Shown: in pieces, positions 53,766 to 63,211 of the stretch
Layout of the letters: every line of letters begins with the position of its first letter
How positions within the stretch are numbered: position 1 is the first letter of the stretch
Source: Pedobacter psychroterrae
Lineage (GTDB): Bacteria > Bacteroidota > Bacteroidia > Sphingobacteriales > Sphingobacteriaceae
Length of the DNA stretch: 64,000 nt
Direction of reading: 5' to 3'
NCBI RefSeq assembly: GCF_004331695.1
Contig: NZ_SJSL01000004.1
Span: 224,666 to 288,665, forward strand
Notes under the pieces: generated by a model
What the model saw: the letters and a program-made list of their open reading frames with translations, nothing else
What the model was told of the DNA's origin: nothing
Database searches by the model: none
Program-made: the position numbers and the translations under genes

Positions 53766-56648
53766 TTACTTTAAAGTCAATAAATAATCTGTTAAGTTGG
53801 CCAGATCTTTTTCACTAAGACCTAAAGCGGTAGGCTCAGGCATGATCGATGTAGCAAACTGCTTGCGCGAGGCAATAGTTGAAGCCTTCACATTGTACTT
53901 CTCTCCTGCCATACCTTTAAGCACCACTGTCTCGCCATCGGCCTGTAAAAAACCAGACACCATCGATCCGTCTTTCTTAGTAATCAGCCAGGATTCATAG
54001 CCGAATGCCATCCCTGCACTTGGATTGATGATGGCATCCAGCAAGCCGTTCTTTTCAAACTTCCTGCCGATCTGCGTTAACTCAGGGCCAATATTGGCAC
54101 CATCATTTCCCACACGGTGACATGACGTACATTTGCCCTGAAACACCAGCTTGCCTGCTTTAAGGTCACCCTGGAGTTTGGAGATCTTAGTAATAGACAG
54201 GGCAACCGTGCCACCTGGCTTTTTGAAATAGTCACTGGCCAGTACGCGTACGGTCTGATCAGGATTACTAAAGATCACCTTACTAATCTCGTCTGTAATT
54301 TCTTTAGATAGCTTTTTGTCTACAGCCAGACCAATCAACATCTCACCGCCAACTTTATCCTTAGCCATTATCTTTACAGCGGCTATTTTATCTTTTAAAG
54401 TACTCGTATTGTTTTCCAGTATCAGCTTTTGAGTTAGCATCTTCTTTTGTGATTCGGCATTTATTTCAGACCCAGTAGCTGGCAATTGCATTTTAAAATT
54501 GGCCCATTCATTACCCTGACGATATTTAAGCCACCACAATGCCTGTTCTTTGATCTTGGCATCATTACCTGCCATTAGCTCCTGCATGGCATCAACAGCT
54601 GATTGGTCCTTAATAAAACCAATAGCTACCATGGCCTGCTTGCGCTGCTCATCACTGAGTGCAGATGATGCGGCGCGCTCTTTAAGCGCTGGCAATGCAG
54701 CTTTTGGGTGCAGTCTCCATACGATATCTGCAAATGCTGTGCTCCATTTCAATGGTTCGCCGCCTAGTTTCGCATTTAAGATCGGGTATAAAACTTCTTC
54801 TTTGCCTTCAGCTGCCAGGCCAAGTGCCTCCAGGTAATATCGGTCGTTACCTGCATATGTTGTAGCCAGTGTTACAATGGCATCACCAGAGGTGTTGGCA
54901 GGCAGGTCACGCATCGCGACCGCAACTTCTCTGCGCACGGCAGGTGACAGATCTTTGCTCAACTGTGCCGCATAGGCGCTGATGTCTTTACTTACCTCGC
55001 GCAAGGCACGAAAAGCAGTAATGCGGATATTTGGATCACTGTCTTTCAATGCTTCTTCTACAGCTGTTACGCCTGATGGGCCCATATTGGAAAGCAGCCA
55101 TATAGCTCGCGCCCTGTGATAAGGATTGGTAGATAAAAGTATCTTTTTAACTTCTTTGACTGCTTTAGATCCTTGTGCAGCAAGCAATACAAAGCCTGCG
55201 TTACGTACGTTTACAGCCGGGCTCAGTAATGCTGATATCTGTCCTTTAGTATTCTTCAGGTTGATCTTTGGCGTAGTCAGTTTTTTGCCTTTAGGCGCTA
55301 TCCTGTAAATACGACCAGTTCCTGTAGTATCTGTCATTCTATGTCCGCCTACCATACTGTCATACCAGTCGGCCACATAGATGGCACCATCTGCGCCAAC
55401 CACAACATCACTGGGACGGAACCACTTGGTCTTTTCTTCCTCACGTACCGAACTTTGCGCCACTGCTACTTCTTTGTCTGACAAAGAAGTAATCAGGTTC
55501 TGACGTTTCAGGTCATATCCAGCTCCATTAGTCTGAGGTTTATAAGCAAATACTACGTTACGTCCGGCATCGCATGCCATCAGCATACCACGGTACTTTT
55601 CGCCCAATAAGTCACTTTCATTGAATGCTACACCGGTAGGGGAACCTGCTCCTGTATTATCACCATACGGCATTACCCCTGGATCTTCCTGATGCCAGTG
55701 GGCGGTTACGTTAGATTGTCCCGGTCTTTTATCATTCTCCCATCGCCTGGTACCATCGGCACTGGCATAACCCATATTGGCACCTTCCATTAGCCAGGAA
55801 ACACGAACACCCCTATTGCCGTCATCGTCATTGTCATTCTGCCACATAGTGCCGTAGGAGTCTACCGTAAACTCATAGGAATTGCGGAAATTGTGACCAA
55901 GTACTTTCAATCCTGTTCCATCGGGATTGACGCGCATGGCGATACCTCCTACCCACATTTTGCCATCATCACTCACAAGACCGCCTTTATTGCTATTGTT
56001 GTACGGCGATCCGCCATTATAATTACTGCCCGAGCGCAGGTGCCAGCCGGCTTTGTCGGTCACCATATGCGGACCGGCGTTGCCGGCGTTGAAATAATAT
56101 TTGCCATCTGGGCCTGTAATCATTGCGTGCAGGCTATGGTCGTGATCAAGGCCACCAAATCCGGTTAGGAATACTTCTTTTTTATCCGGCTTATCATCGC
56201 CATTTTCATCTGTATAAACAATGATAGAAGGTGCGCAGGATACGATGACCTTATTGCCGATCACGGCAATCCCCAGTGGGGATACCAGGTCTTTGTCCTG
56301 TACAAATACTTTGGATGTTTCGGCCACACCGTCCCCGTCTTTATCTTCGAGGATCACTACGCGGTCGCCCTCTGCCCTGTCTTTAAAATGCGGAGCTTTA
56401 TTGTTGTACTTGCGATAGTTTACCGCCTCGGTAACCCATACACGGCCCTTAATATCCACATCCATATTAGTAGGATTGTAAAACTTGGGCGATTCGGCCC
56501 ATAAAGTTGCCTCCAGATCATCAGGCAAGAAAAGCTTCGTCTCGTCTGAAAACTCTTTGTTGTTAAGTACCAGATTGTCATTACTTTTTGGCGTATAGCC
56601 GGAAAACACCGTTAGTGCAGCCGCAAACGCGATCAATTTAGGTTTCAT
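53766..56648 (-). CDS. PVC-type haem-c/HEAT dehydrogenase
   Basis: A 960-residue exported protein with an N-terminal signal/anchor (residues 1-18). It has a sorbosone-dehydrogenase-like propeller (about 40-440, VVILEDKDGDGVAET; VVGADGAIYVADWYDS), HEAT repeats (about 460-760) and a C-terminal cytochrome c (CTSCH: Cys840, Cys843, His844; axial Met936 in SIMPEP). It is the last gene of a leftward five-gene run, 46 bp after the PqaA-like gene. Two further haem-c/HEAT dehydrogenases of the same family occur in the window with different lengths (1218 and 867). It is predicted to oxidise a sugar or polyol in the periplasm; the substrate is unknown. Confidence 0.92.
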   Translation of the reverse strand: MKPKLIAFAAALTVFSGYTPKSNDNLVLNNKEFSDETKLFLPDDLEATLWAESPKFYNPTNMDVDIKGRVWVTEAVNYRKYNNKAPHFKDRAEGDRVVILEDKDGDGVAETSKVFVQDKDLVSPLGIAVIGNKVIVSCAPSIIVYTDENGDDKPDKKEVFLTGFGGLDHDHSLHAMITGPDGKYYFNAGNAGPHMVTDKAGWHLRSGSNYNGGSPYNNSNKGGLVSDDGKMWVGGIAMRVNPDGTGLKVLGHNFRNSYEFTVDSYGTMWQNDNDDDGNRGVRVSWLMEGANMGYASADGTRRWENDKRPGQSNVTAHWHQEDPGVMPYGDNTGAGSPTGVAFNESDLLGEKYRGMLMACDAGRNVVFAYKPQTNGAGYDLKRQNLITSLSDKEVAVAQSSVREEEKTKWFRPSDVVVGADGAIYVADWYDSMVGGHRMTDTTGTGRIYRIAPKGKKLTTPKINLKNTKGQISALLSPAVNVRNAGFVLLAAQGSKAVKEVKKILLSTNPYHRARAIWLLSNMGPSGVTAVEEALKDSDPNIRITAFRALREVSKDISAYAAQLSKDLSPAVRREVAVAMRDLPANTSGDAIVTLATTYAGNDRYYLEALGLAAEGKEEVLYPILNAKLGGEPLKWSTAFADIVWRLHPKAALPALKERAASSALSDEQRKQAMVAIGFIKDQSAVDAMQELMAGNDAKIKEQALWWLKYRQGNEWANFKMQLPATGSEINAESQKKMLTQKLILENNTSTLKDKIAAVKIMAKDKVGGEMLIGLAVDKKLSKEITDEISKVIFSNPDQTVRVLASDYFKKPGGTVALSITKISKLQGDLKAGKLVFQGKCTSCHRVGNDGANIGPELTQIGRKFEKNGLLDAIINPSAGMAFGYESWLITKKDGSMVSGFLQADGETVVLKGMAGEKYNVKASTIASRKQFATSIMPEPTALGLSEKDLANLTDYLLTLK

Positions 56649-56694
56649 TTGAATATCATTTGATTTGGTACCCGAATATACTAAATTTCATAAA

Positions 56695-58056
56695 TTATAA
56701 AAGCTTTTTATTATCTGTCATGAATACCCTTGTGCTTTGTGTGTAAGTTATCCCTTTGGCGTTTTGATACTTAAGGGCAATGTAAAAAGCATGATAGCCT
56801 GAGGCAGGAAATAATTCTGGCACATTGAATTTCGATTTTTTTCGAATGCCAAGGCTTCTGGATTCCCATTTATCGTTTCTAAAATCCATATCAGGAGAGT
56901 CTGAATACCAAACAATTACATCTGTCAGTTTATCACCTGTGGCCCTGATGGCTACCTCTACTCCTTTGCTAGTGGTGGAAGTAGTCCAGGTACATACAGG
57001 ATATGGGGTTTTGGTAAGCGTATTCCCAAAAAATGCACTGAGGGTAGTCATCGCTTCTACTCCATTTCCAAGTCCATGACCTGCATTGGGCACATAATGC
57101 AAGAGGTTTTGGCCAGGGATGCTATCCAGGTAATTTTTGATATTATCTATTGGCCAGTACTCGTCATTGGTACCCATGATGATCATTTTGGGCATGGTCA
57201 GCATTTTTCTGTAGGCATATGGATCTATCATGGCAGCGAGCATATTGCCAGCAGGTGTACCTGCATCCTGTACCAGACCCAATTTTACATAGTCTTCGAT
57301 CTGTACGCTGTAGTCTTTCCACACTTTGACCTGGTAGTTCATGCTCACATGCATGTTCAGCATGTCTATCACCATCGGTGCAATTGCCGTTACCCGCTTT
57401 TCTGAAGCACCCGTAAGCCAGGTTGTCCAGCCCCGTTTGGATGCACCGGATACGACAAAACGGCTTACTTTATGTTTTAGCCGCTGCAGTGAAAATTCTT
57501 GTATCGCGTCCATAGCGCTTGTTGCAGACTTGACCATTGGAAAGAGCAGCGGCCAACTATAATCGCCATCTTTCCTGAAATTGTGCAGGGTAAAAGAGAT
57601 CAGGGCATCCTCTGTAAGGCCATTGTATAAGGGCTGGTTGGGTGTTTGCTTTAGTACAGCTATAATAGCGCTATTGTGTGTAGCCATCTGGCTAAATCCT
57701 TTAATGGACTGGTCTTCTTTACTGCTCCAGTTGGGCTGTCCTTCTTTATTAATGCTTCCCCCAGTGATGAACAACAAAGCCCCATCGTATTTACGCTCTT
57801 TGGGCACCAGGATACTCAGCTGATGTGCCCAGGTATGCTCCCGCCATTTCTGTGAGGTCAGCAGCACATGATATACGGTCACATCATCTATGATCTGCGT
57901 GTCTTTAAGCTCCCATCTGTAGGTTTTATCGCCATTATTGAGGTACCTTTTTAAAGCAGTAGCCGGTGTAATCGCTGTTTGTGCCTGTGTAGTTATAAAG
58001 GTGAAAAAAGATAGAAAAAGGGTGACCGAGGCCACCCTGTAAAAAGCTGTTATCAT
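56695..58056 (-). CDS. PhoPQ-activated pathogenicity-related (PqaA-like) exported protein
   Basis: A 453-residue secreted protein with a signal peptide ending near ITTQAQ. The PhoPQ_related (PF10142) core includes LSILVPKERKYDGALLFITGGS, RFVVSGASKRGWTTWLTGASEKRV (nucleophile-like GASKRG), PKMIIMGTNDEYWPIDN and VPNAGHGLG, giving an alpha/beta-hydrolase-like Ser-Asp-His arrangement. Catalytic activity is unproven. It lies 14 bp after the Gfo/Idh/MocA gene in the same leftward cluster, suggesting a role in the same carbohydrate process, for example removing an acyl group or cleaving a glycoside ester. Confidence 0.9.
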   Translation of the reverse strand: MITAFYRVASVTLFLSFFTFITTQAQTAITPATALKRYLNNGDKTYRWELKDTQIIDDVTVYHVLLTSQKWREHTWAHQLSILVPKERKYDGALLFITGGSINKEGQPNWSSKEDQSIKGFSQMATHNSAIIAVLKQTPNQPLYNGLTEDALISFTLHNFRKDGDYSWPLLFPMVKSATSAMDAIQEFSLQRLKHKVSRFVVSGASKRGWTTWLTGASEKRVTAIAPMVIDMLNMHVSMNYQVKVWKDYSVQIEDYVKLGLVQDAGTPAGNMLAAMIDPYAYRKMLTMPKMIIMGTNDEYWPIDNIKNYLDSIPGQNLLHYVPNAGHGLGNGVEAMTTLSAFFGNTLTKTPYPVCTWTTSTTSKGVEVAIRATGDKLTDVIVWYSDSPDMDFRNDKWESRSLGIRKKSKFNVPELFPASGYHAFYIALKYQNAKGITYTQSTRVFMTDNKKLL

Positions 58057-58070
58057 TCGTTTGTGTTTGG

Positions 58071-59453
58071 TTAAAATTCACCTTTTATTTCCCATCCCCT
58101 GCGGTAGGTACGTCTGAGATACTTATTGGCTGCAGGATAATTGGGAAATTTCATATTCGCTGCATCCCACTGTAAAAGCTGGTCAGGAACGCGGATGGCT
58201 ACTGTACCGAGCAGGATGGCTTCGGTCATTGGGCCTGATTGTGCAAAATGAGACTCTGTTTTTTCTCCACCCAGACAGGCATTTACATAATGGTGGTAGT
58301 GATTGCGCGCTTCTATTTTATTGACTTGCTTGTCTTTAAATTTGGCTTCGGGAAGCAATACAGGTTTTTCACCTCCATGCGGGATCAGCATTGCCCCTTC
58401 TGTTCCGATTAACATGGCGGATTCAACAGGGTATTCACCAGGGGTATATAATTTTCTGATTTCTTCAGGCGGGTAAAACTCGCCATCGAACCATTCCAGT
58501 GTTACTTTGTCTTTTTCAGTGTAGCTGTTGCCGGGAAATACCCAGGTCATGTGATCTCCCTGCGGCCAGGTATCCCCCTTGCGTGGAGCGGAGTTCTTCC
58601 AGGATTGCTGTACCTCTGCAATAACCGACAATGGGGCTTTCAAACCGATGCCTTTCCAGACTGCATCAAAAATATGACAGCCAATGTCACCGGACCATCC
58701 GGTTCCAAAGTCCTGCCAGGTACGCCATTTGGCAGGATGATAGGTATTTGCAGCAAAAGGGCGTAATGGCGCCGTGCCGGTCCACAGCTCCCAGTTCAGG
58801 TTTGCCGGAGCATCTTGATTTCCTTCAGGCCTTGGGCCTTCCATACGGACGCTTTCTATACCCGGACGGTTAGAACATAGGTATATATGTTTTATTTTAC
58901 CAATCGCCCCGTCTTTTAACAGCTGAACTGCGGTACGGTCGCAGGAAGATGAAGCGATCTGGGTACCCAACTGTGTCATCACACCTGCTTTGACAGCAGC
59001 TTTGGTAAGCGAGCGCACTTCTGCTACGTCATGACATAGCGGTTTTTGGCAATAAACGTGTTTTCCATTTTTGATAGCCGTGTAGGCAACTGCAAAATGG
59101 TTATGATCGGGTACGGATACATTGACAGAATCAATGTTGTTAGCTTCTTTTTTGAGCAGTTCGCGCCAGTCGGTATAGGTACGTACGCCGGGAAGACCTT
59201 CGGCTGCTCTCTTTAGCGCATCGCTGTCTACATCACAAATAGCCACAATCTCTACATCAGGATGTGTTTTGAAGTTACCAAGGTCATAGGCACCCATCCC
59301 ACCTACCCCAATACAAGCATGTCTGAGTTTTTTGCCCGGAATTTTCGCTGATGCCAGCGACTGCATTAAAAATGAGGGAACAATGGCCACTGCGGCAGCC
59401 GATTGAAGAAATTTCCTGCGGGAAACTGCTGAGTTGTGGTTCTCTTGGTTCAT
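58071..59453 (-). CDS. Tat-exported Gfo/Idh/MocA-family oxidoreductase
   Basis: A 460-residue oxidoreductase. The N-terminus has a twin-arginine signal (SRRKFLQSAAAVAIV, Arg12-Arg13). The nucleotide fold contains ACIGVGGMGAYDLGN (about 46-60), and the usual EKP is CQKP (Cys135 to Pro138), a glutamine variant. A C-terminal alpha/beta dimerisation domain follows. Export with a bound cofactor implies a periplasmic NAD(P)-dependent step, possibly 3-keto-sugar oxidation/reduction. It is part of a leftward cluster with DUF1080 and haem-c dehydrogenase genes. The start codon follows a strong inverted repeat and promoter-like element. Confidence 0.93.
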   Translation of the reverse strand: MNQENHNSAVSRRKFLQSAAAVAIVPSFLMQSLASAKIPGKKLRHACIGVGGMGAYDLGNFKTHPDVEIVAICDVDSDALKRAAEGLPGVRTYTDWRELLKKEANNIDSVNVSVPDHNHFAVAYTAIKNGKHVYCQKPLCHDVAEVRSLTKAAVKAGVMTQLGTQIASSSCDRTAVQLLKDGAIGKIKHIYLCSNRPGIESVRMEGPRPEGNQDAPANLNWELWTGTAPLRPFAANTYHPAKWRTWQDFGTGWSGDIGCHIFDAVWKGIGLKAPLSVIAEVQQSWKNSAPRKGDTWPQGDHMTWVFPGNSYTEKDKVTLEWFDGEFYPPEEIRKLYTPGEYPVESAMLIGTEGAMLIPHGGEKPVLLPEAKFKDKQVNKIEARNHYHHYVNACLGGEKTESHFAQSGPMTEAILLGTVAIRVPDQLLQWDAANMKFPNYPAANKYLRRTYRRGWEIKGEF

Positions 59454-59456
59454 GAA

Positions 59457-59502
59457 TGTTATATTTGGTTAAGACGGGCTTATGCCTTAACCAAATATAA
59501 CA
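59457..59502. repeat. 17-bp perfect inverted repeat over the Gfo/Idh promoter
   Basis: TGTTATATTTGGTTAAG (59457-59473) and CTTAACCAAATATAACA (59486-59502) are perfect 17-bp arms with a 12-nt spacer, 4 bp upstream of the ATG at 59453. The distal arm carries TATATTTG, an exact Bacteroidota -7 element for the minus strand (plus-strand 59492-59499). The repeat may be an operator or an RNA hairpin in the leader. Confidence 0.8.
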
Positions 59503-59513
59503 AAATACTTTAT

Positions 59514-59527
59514 CTTGTATACACAAG
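59514..59527. promoter_or_regulatory. Short dyad CTTGT-N4-ACAAG near the -33 region
   Basis: CTTGTATACACAAG is a 5+5 bp dyad with a TTGTATACA core like FadR-subfamily GntR operators. It lies 15-28 bp upstream of the TATATTTG element, where a regulator could block polymerase. The only support is the pattern and position. Confidence 0.35.
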
Positions 59528-59545
59528 TTAATATAAAAACAGCAG

Positions 59546-62149
59546 CTATTTTTTCTGCTGTGAAAGGAACGTCACCAGTGAGGCTAACTCATCGTAGGAC
59601 AATGCATTGGCCAGTCCGGCCGGCATCATTGACTGGTCCATCTCCTTACGTGTCAGGATATCACCTGATTTGATGGTAAACACTTCACCGGCAATATTGC
59701 GCAGCACTACTTTAGCAGCAGTTTCTTCGGTGATGAAACCCATAACAGTCCTGTCTCCTTTGGCGGTGATCAGCACCGTAGCAAATCCCTGAGAAATGGA
59801 AGCGTTTGGTTTAAGGATAGATTCAGCAATCTGCTCACGGTTCATGATAGAGCCGATCTGCCCCATAAACGGCCCTTTCATTTTCTCTCCCTTGCTGATA
59901 CTGTGACAGGCAACACATCCTTGTTTGGTAAACAGTGCTTTTCCTTTTACTGGATCACCCTGTAACTGGTTGATAGCCAACAATACATCTTCGATAGATG
60001 ACTTACCTACCTGTCCTTTTTGGTTTTTGATCTTTTCCAGATCTACTTTAGGCTCATCATTTGAGGCAACAGCTTCTTCTGTGCCGAATGCAGCGATTTC
60101 CATTCTGTGACGGGCATTCAGGTCTTTTAAAAATTGTTTTCCAGCTGCGTCTGCTTTATCCCATTCTGCCAACAGGAATTTTTCAATTGCCGCTGAGCCT
60201 GCCCAGTTGACACCTTTATAATAAGGACCATGTGAATCTGGCCTGGTACCCCACCACCATGAGGCATCGTATGGTGCCTCTTCTTTATACAATCGTGATA
60301 AGGTAATTGAGATCTGTTTCTTAAGATTTTCATCTGTAGCTTTAGCGTAGCTGCTGATCAGTGCATCTACTGCTTTCTGATCATGCATATAACGTAAAGT
60401 CCAAAGTGCAAGACTGGAGTTTTCACCACTGATAGCACCTGTAACTTCATCTACTGCTTTAAGGTTGACCAATGCCTGCACAGCTAAATGCGGAAGGACA
60501 ATGGCCGAGTTGGGTGTAGCATGAGGGCCTTCTACATCTTTGGCCGGGGCCACAAATGAAGCGGGAACTTTGGTCTGCAATAAAGCAGAAGCAGCTTCCT
60601 GGCGACCAAGACGGCCTAATCCAATAATGGCTGCTGCCTGAACACGTGGAGATGGATCTTTGAGCGCCTGTACAAGTAGATCAGTAGGAACACCGGTCAG
60701 GTTGCCTTTTCGATCGGTAAGTACTTTTAATGCAAATTCCCTTACCGCATCGTCCTTGCTCAGCGCGACCAATGGCTGAATCCCATCGGCTCCCGCAACT
60801 TGTGCATAGGTGAAGATACCTGCTACACGGGCGTAAAGGGGAAGTTTTACATCCTGCGCCACTTTTAAAGCAGCGGCTGCCGACTGTTTGGCAGGGCGCG
60901 TAATCAGCTCCTGAGAGGCACTAAGCCTGGCTACCGCACTGGCTGATTTAAGCAGTTCCGCTAATTGCTTAACAGAAGCTTTGGTTACATTAGGAAAAGC
61001 TTTGTAAGTCCAGTTGGCTGGCACCGCACGAACTACATATCCTTTGCTTGGACTGCCTGAATAGCCGGCACCGTCCCATGCTGAAAGGTAAAGCCTGCCG
61101 GATCCGTCAACATCAAGGTCGGTGATCTGAGGCAGTTTAATGAATTCTTCTTCTTTTTGTGTAAAGGTAGGCCCATCGGCTGTCACCCTGTGGATATACA
61201 GCATGCTCCTGCCCCAGTCTGCCATCATCGGAACATTGTTGTATTTCTCCGGCCAGTTTGGTTCAGACATATACAATGCGCCTGTACCAGAACCACCGCC
61301 CACATCAACCAGGGCTGGTAATATTTCGTCGGTAAAGTGCTGGAACAATACCGGGTAGCCATATTCTCCAGACTGGATAAAGTGTGAAAAGCGCACGTTC
61401 CATCCCCCACCATCATTGGTATTCTCTCTGGTAAAAACATTCATAAAAGGGTCGATCGCAACATCATAAACGTTACGGGTACCATGGGAGTATATTTCCA
61501 TTTCCGTTCCGTCGGGACGTACACGTACAATACCACCACCCAGCATGGTCATTTTCTTTCCTGAGCGGTCAACCGCATTATGGAAACCAAAATCCCCTAC
61601 AGAGATGTAAATCCAGCCATCTATGCCCAGCCTGATGCCATTGGTAGCGTGATCAGTACCACGTTCCTGGATGTATTTGGTATTGCTCAGGTTCTGAATA
61701 AGTGGTTTGGATGGGCCATCGGCTTTTCCATCGCCATCTTTGTCTTCAAAAACTACCAGGTCCATTCCGGTGGCTTTACCGTTTTCTTTAGAAAAAGTCG
61801 TGTACAATACAAAGACTTGATTGCCCTGGGCGATGATCCCACGTGGATTATCTACCGTAGCAAATTCGGTATGGCTGTCCATTTTGCCATCGTTGTCTTT
61901 GTCAGTCAGTTTCAGGATACGGCCTTTTCCAGGGTCTTTACCAAGAGAACCGATCATGTCCACACCCACATATACTTCACCGGTGGCGGCTACAGCCAGA
62001 CAGGCAGGGCTTGGCGTAACATCGGGGCCGGCAAATGGCGTAATCACCAGTTCTGTAGGGTCAGCGGGGGCTTTGGGTTCGTCGAGAAAAACCTTTAGTC
62101 CGAAAAATATCATGATCGAGTAGATCAGGCTTAAAGAAAATTTTATCAT
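59546..62149 (-). CDS. PVC-type haem-c/HEAT dehydrogenase
   Basis: An 867-residue exported protein. An N-terminal hydrophobic segment (about 1-22, MIKFSLSLIYSIMIFFGLKV) is followed by a propeller (about 30-390; DKDNDGKMD, FEDKDGDGKAD), HEAT repeats (about 400-690) and a cytochrome c domain with CVACH (Cys745, Cys748, His749; axial Met841 or Met842 in SMMPAG). It is 92 bp upstream of the Gfo/Idh/MocA gene and 40 bp after the DUF1080 gene on the same strand. It is the second of two such proteins in this cluster, so paired or sequential oxidation steps are possible. Confidence 0.92.
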   Translation of the reverse strand: MIKFSLSLIYSIMIFFGLKVFLDEPKAPADPTELVITPFAGPDVTPSPACLAVAATGEVYVGVDMIGSLGKDPGKGRILKLTDKDNDGKMDSHTEFATVDNPRGIIAQGNQVFVLYTTFSKENGKATGMDLVVFEDKDGDGKADGPSKPLIQNLSNTKYIQERGTDHATNGIRLGIDGWIYISVGDFGFHNAVDRSGKKMTMLGGGIVRVRPDGTEMEIYSHGTRNVYDVAIDPFMNVFTRENTNDGGGWNVRFSHFIQSGEYGYPVLFQHFTDEILPALVDVGGGSGTGALYMSEPNWPEKYNNVPMMADWGRSMLYIHRVTADGPTFTQKEEEFIKLPQITDLDVDGSGRLYLSAWDGAGYSGSPSKGYVVRAVPANWTYKAFPNVTKASVKQLAELLKSASAVARLSASQELITRPAKQSAAAALKVAQDVKLPLYARVAGIFTYAQVAGADGIQPLVALSKDDAVREFALKVLTDRKGNLTGVPTDLLVQALKDPSPRVQAAAIIGLGRLGRQEAASALLQTKVPASFVAPAKDVEGPHATPNSAIVLPHLAVQALVNLKAVDEVTGAISGENSSLALWTLRYMHDQKAVDALISSYAKATDENLKKQISITLSRLYKEEAPYDASWWWGTRPDSHGPYYKGVNWAGSAAIEKFLLAEWDKADAAGKQFLKDLNARHRMEIAAFGTEEAVASNDEPKVDLEKIKNQKGQVGKSSIEDVLLAINQLQGDPVKGKALFTKQGCVACHSISKGEKMKGPFMGQIGSIMNREQIAESILKPNASISQGFATVLITAKGDRTVMGFITEETAAKVVLRNIAGEVFTIKSGDILTRKEMDQSMMPAGLANALSYDELASLVTFLSQQKK

Positions 62150-62189
62150 TGGTACAGGATATTATTGTATGTGTGTTATTTAAGGGTTG

Positions 62190-63047
62190 TTATTGTTTTG
62201 GTATTCTTTTTTCTGCCATCAGGTTTTTAACTACTTCGGCTAGTTTTGCCGGGTCTTTGGCATATTTTTCCAGATTGATGATTTCGACTTTTCTGAAGTC
62301 TACTGGATGGCTTTCGCTTTGTAATGAAATGGTACCGCCTTTTATTAGCTCCCCTTCTTCAGCTCCGCCTACAGGATCTTTTTGGGGCCTGTCATACCGC
62401 AGGACTTCATCGCCATTTATGTAATGTACGATGGTGGAATCTCCCAGAACAAGTACTTCTACGCGTACCCATTGCTCACCATTGAAGGTTTTTGAACTGG
62501 ATTCGATGCAATGGTTTTTTACCACTTTGCCATTTAAAACAAACTGGGTTCCAGGTGTACAAAGATTGGCAGTAGGGCGTTCACCATTGCCGGTCCCTCC
62601 CAATAACTGGACTTCTATTGAATTTGGGAAATCCTGTTTTTTTTCCATCGCAGCAGGGTCCTGACCATGTATCATAATACCACTGTTGCGGTAGGCCCAT
62701 CCCGGACCACCTTTTACCTGGTCGCCTACGAAACGGTATTCTGCCGCGATAAGGTAATAAGAATAGGATTTTTTGTAAAACAGGTGCCCAAAAGTTTCGT
62801 CAAACTGGGTGTAACCATCATAACGGACCTGGATTTGTCCGTCTTTAACACGAAAAGTGTTCGCATAGTTATCATTCAGCTCGTGGTACCGTATTTTAGG
62901 CTGCCAGTCGTTGAGGTCTTTTCCATTGAAAAGTTGCTCCCATTTTGGATTAGGAGGAGAATTTTTAAATGAACTGCCCAGGAAAATAAGAGGCAAACCC
63001 AGAACAAAAACAGTTCTGAGTATAAATGAAGTAATGTTTTGTTTCAT
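62190..63047 (-). CDS. DUF1080 (3-keto-disaccharide hydrolase-like) exported protein
   Basis: A 285-residue protein with an N-terminal signal (MKQNITSFILRTVFVLGLP) and a concanavalin-like jellyroll: WEQLFNGKDLNDWQPK, GWAYRNSGIMIHGQD, EVQLLGGTGNGERPTANLC, GTISLQSESHPVDFRKVEIINL. DUF1080 proteins include 3-keto-glycoside lyases/hydrolases acting after C3 oxidation of sugars. It is first in the leftward cluster with a haem-c dehydrogenase and an exported Gfo/Idh/MocA protein, which supports a 3-keto route. It may be cleaved to mature or remain anchored. Confidence 0.92.
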   Translation of the reverse strand: MKQNITSFILRTVFVLGLPLIFLGSSFKNSPPNPKWEQLFNGKDLNDWQPKIRYHELNDNYANTFRVKDGQIQVRYDGYTQFDETFGHLFYKKSYSYYLIAAEYRFVGDQVKGGPGWAYRNSGIMIHGQDPAAMEKKQDFPNSIEVQLLGGTGNGERPTANLCTPGTQFVLNGKVVKNHCIESSSKTFNGEQWVRVEVLVLGDSTIVHYINGDEVLRYDRPQKDPVGGAEEGELIKGGTISLQSESHPVDFRKVEIINLEKYAKDPAKLAEVVKNLMAEKRIPKQ

Positions 63048-63211
63048 TATTGTGTGTATGAAGCTGCTTTTAAACGGTTCGGCAAACTTAAACGCAAGAT
63101 AAATAAATTTTCAAAAGAAATGAACAGGCGCTTTAATTCTTAATGGGGCTTGCATTTGCGTTTTTTCCAAAAAAACATGTTGCAATCTTACAGTAAAAAT
63201 TTCCAGCATGA
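63048..63211. other. Intergenic region upstream of the DUF1080 gene
   Basis: AT-rich DNA between the DUF1080 start and the glycoside-hydrolase remnant. I see an AAACGGTT (AAnCGnTT, LacI-like core) at 63072-63079, 24 bp before the ATG, and no other feature. The promoter of the leftward cluster must lie here, though a clear TAnnTTTG was not found. Confidence 0.35.
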
